From: Bacillus sp. FJAT-42376
GTDB lineage: Bacteria; Bacillota; Bacilli; Bacillales; Bacillaceae
Reading direction: 5' to 3'
Assembly: GCF_003816055.1 (NCBI RefSeq)
Contig: NZ_CP033906.1
Coordinates: 2,914,001-2,978,000, forward strand
DNA length: 64,000 nucleotides
Part shown: positions 63,286-64,000 of the stretch, piece after piece
How the letters are laid out: every line of letters begins with the position of its first letter
Position numbering within the stretch: position 1 is the stretch's first letter
Made by a program: the position numbers and the translations under genes
Notes under the pieces: generated by a model
The model's database searches: none
What the model was told of the DNA's origin: nothing
The model's input: the letters and a program-made list of their open reading frames with translations, nothing else

Positions 63286-63307
63286 TTTCTGCCGGAGCTC
63301 TTTCTTT
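63255..63307. terminator. Bidirectional hairpin between DUF4385 gene and gcvPB
   Basis: AAAGAGC at 63259 pairs with GCTCTTT at 63297, with further GCAGAA / TTCTGC pairing inside. On the minus strand it is followed by TTTTTTT. It overlaps the end of the DUF4385 gene. Confidence 0.75.
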
Positions 63308-64000
63308 AATTCGTTACAGGTTCTTTTTTCTCATATTTAAGCACTGGTTTTCTTGCCGCCAGGGTTTCATCCAGGCGTTTGATCACCGTAGTATGCGGAG
63401 CTTCCTGAACAATCTCGGGATTCTCCTCTGCTTCTCTCGCAATCTGGATCATGGCTTCAATGAAGGCGTCGAGCGTTTCTTTTGATTCCGTCTCCGTCGG
63501 CTCAATCATAATGCACTCCTCAACATTCAGAGGGAAATAGATCGTCGGCGGATGATAGCCGAAGTCAAGAAGACGTTTCGCAATATCCAATGTACGGACA
63601 CCAAGTTTTTTCTGGCGTTTCCCTGAGAGGACAAATTCATGCTTGCAATGCTTATCAAACGGCAAATCATAGTGCGGTGCGAGTCTTCGCATCATGTAAT
63701 TCGCATTCAGCACAGCGAATTCGGTCACAGCCTTCAGTCCGTCCGGTCCCATTGTGCGGATATACGTATAAGCGCGAACATTGATCCCAAAGTTTCCGTA
63801 AAAAGGCTTAACCCTGCCGATTGAATCCGGACGATTATAGTCAAAGTGATAGCTTTCCTTCTCTTTAACAAGCACCGGCTTAGGCAGGAATCGGATCAAA
63901 TCGCTTTTTACGCCAACAGGGCCTGATCCAGGACCGCCTCCTCCGTGCGGGCCGGTAAAGGTTTTGTGAAGATTTAAATGGACTACATCAAAGCCCATGT
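63306..64000 (-). CDS. gcvPB: Glycine dehydrogenase (decarboxylating) subunit 2 (partial, N-terminus beyond window)
   Basis: PLP-binding subunit of the P-protein of the glycine cleavage system. The visible ~231 C-terminal residues include the PLP lysine region [20 protein letters not shown], then the conserved [17 protein letters not shown]. Full-length family is ~490 residues, so the start is off the window. It is convergent with the DUF4385 gene. Confidence 0.97.
   Translation of the reverse strand, partial: MGFDVVHLNLHKTFTGPHGGGGPGSGPVGVKSDLIRFLPKPVLVKEKESYHFDYNRPDSIGRVKPFYGNFGINVRAYTYIRTMGPDGLKAVTEFAVLNANYMMRRLAPHYDLPFDKHCKHEFVLSGKRQKKLGVRTLDIAKRLLDFGYHPPTIYFPLNVEECIMIEPTETESKETLDAFIEAMIQIAREAEENPEIVQEAPHTTVIKRLDETLAARKPVLKYEKKEPVTN

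Noticed and set aside
1..64000. CRISPR array, rRNA or tRNA genes, intact insertion sequences
   Set aside because: Searched by eye on both strands; no regularly spaced repeats, cloverleaf genes, rRNA segments or transposase genes were found.

Overview
The window is a stretch of a spore-forming Bacillus-type (Bacillaceae) chromosome. The evidence is gene order and content. Reading leftward on the minus strand, it carries the colinear block gcvPB / yqhL / lipM / mntR / yqhO-P-Q-R / aroQ / papQ / efp / yqhV / spoIIIAA-AH / accBC / yqhY / nusB / folD / xseAB / ispA / dxs / yqxC / ahrC / recN / spoIVB / spo0A. This continues beyond an inserted element with two nucleotidase genes, yqiK, yqzF, bkdR, ptb, bcd and buk. 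Genus and species cannot be fixed from the sequence alone.

Layout. (1) 1-5.6 kb: branched-chain keto-acid genes buk (partial), bcd and ptb, preceded by a textbook -24/-12 (sigma-54) promoter, the activator gene bkdR, and matching 14-bp dyads in front of both ptb and bkdR. (2) 5.7-11.4 kb: a cytoplasmic glycerophosphodiesterase and two large secreted nucleotidases that share the same triplicated C-terminal repeat. (3) 12.25-29.52 kb: a 17.3-kb integrated phage-related element, described below. (4) 29.4-43.7 kb: spo0A, spoIVB and housekeeping genes (DNA repair, arginine regulation, isoprenoid synthesis, exonuclease VII, folate, NusB, acetyl-CoA carboxylase AccBC). (5) 44.2-49.6 kb: the eight-gene spoIIIA operon with a visible sigma-E promoter. 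(6) 49.6-64 kb: yqhV, an extra MurE-like ligase, efp, papQ, aroQ, yqhR/Q/P, a patatin-like gene, mntR, a B12-dependent ribonucleotide reductase (nrdJ), lipM, yqhL, a DUF4385 gene and partial gcvPB.

The element is bounded by an exact 100-bp direct repeat, namely the last 32 codons of spo0A plus its stop codon. It entered the 3' end of the sporulation master-regulator gene. Spo0A stays intact because the element carries a replacement 3' end and also a diverged copy of the spo0A terminator. Beside the repeat lie near-identical 32-bp sequences that look like integrase arm sites. The element encodes a tyrosine integrase, a divergent repressor/operator switch, a long leftward run of mostly unrecognised genes, a P-loop helicase-like protein, an HNH protein, a tape-measure protein, a DUF2577-like tail protein and a small terminase. 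I see no large terminase, portal, capsid or lysis gene. The genes are intact and tightly packed, so the element looks more like a satellite, or a sharply deleted phage, than a slowly decaying prophage.

Next to the integrase sits an AT-rich two-gene cassette, a HipA-like kinase overlapping a DUF3037 protein. It looks like transferred cargo and is the best candidate here for an undescribed toxin-antitoxin or anti-phage system. Other points of note are an apparent ATT start codon for spoIIIAD, a MurE paralogue whose specificity motif reads DHPG instead of DNPR, and an nrdJ control region with two NrdR-like boxes and an SOS-box-like sequence.
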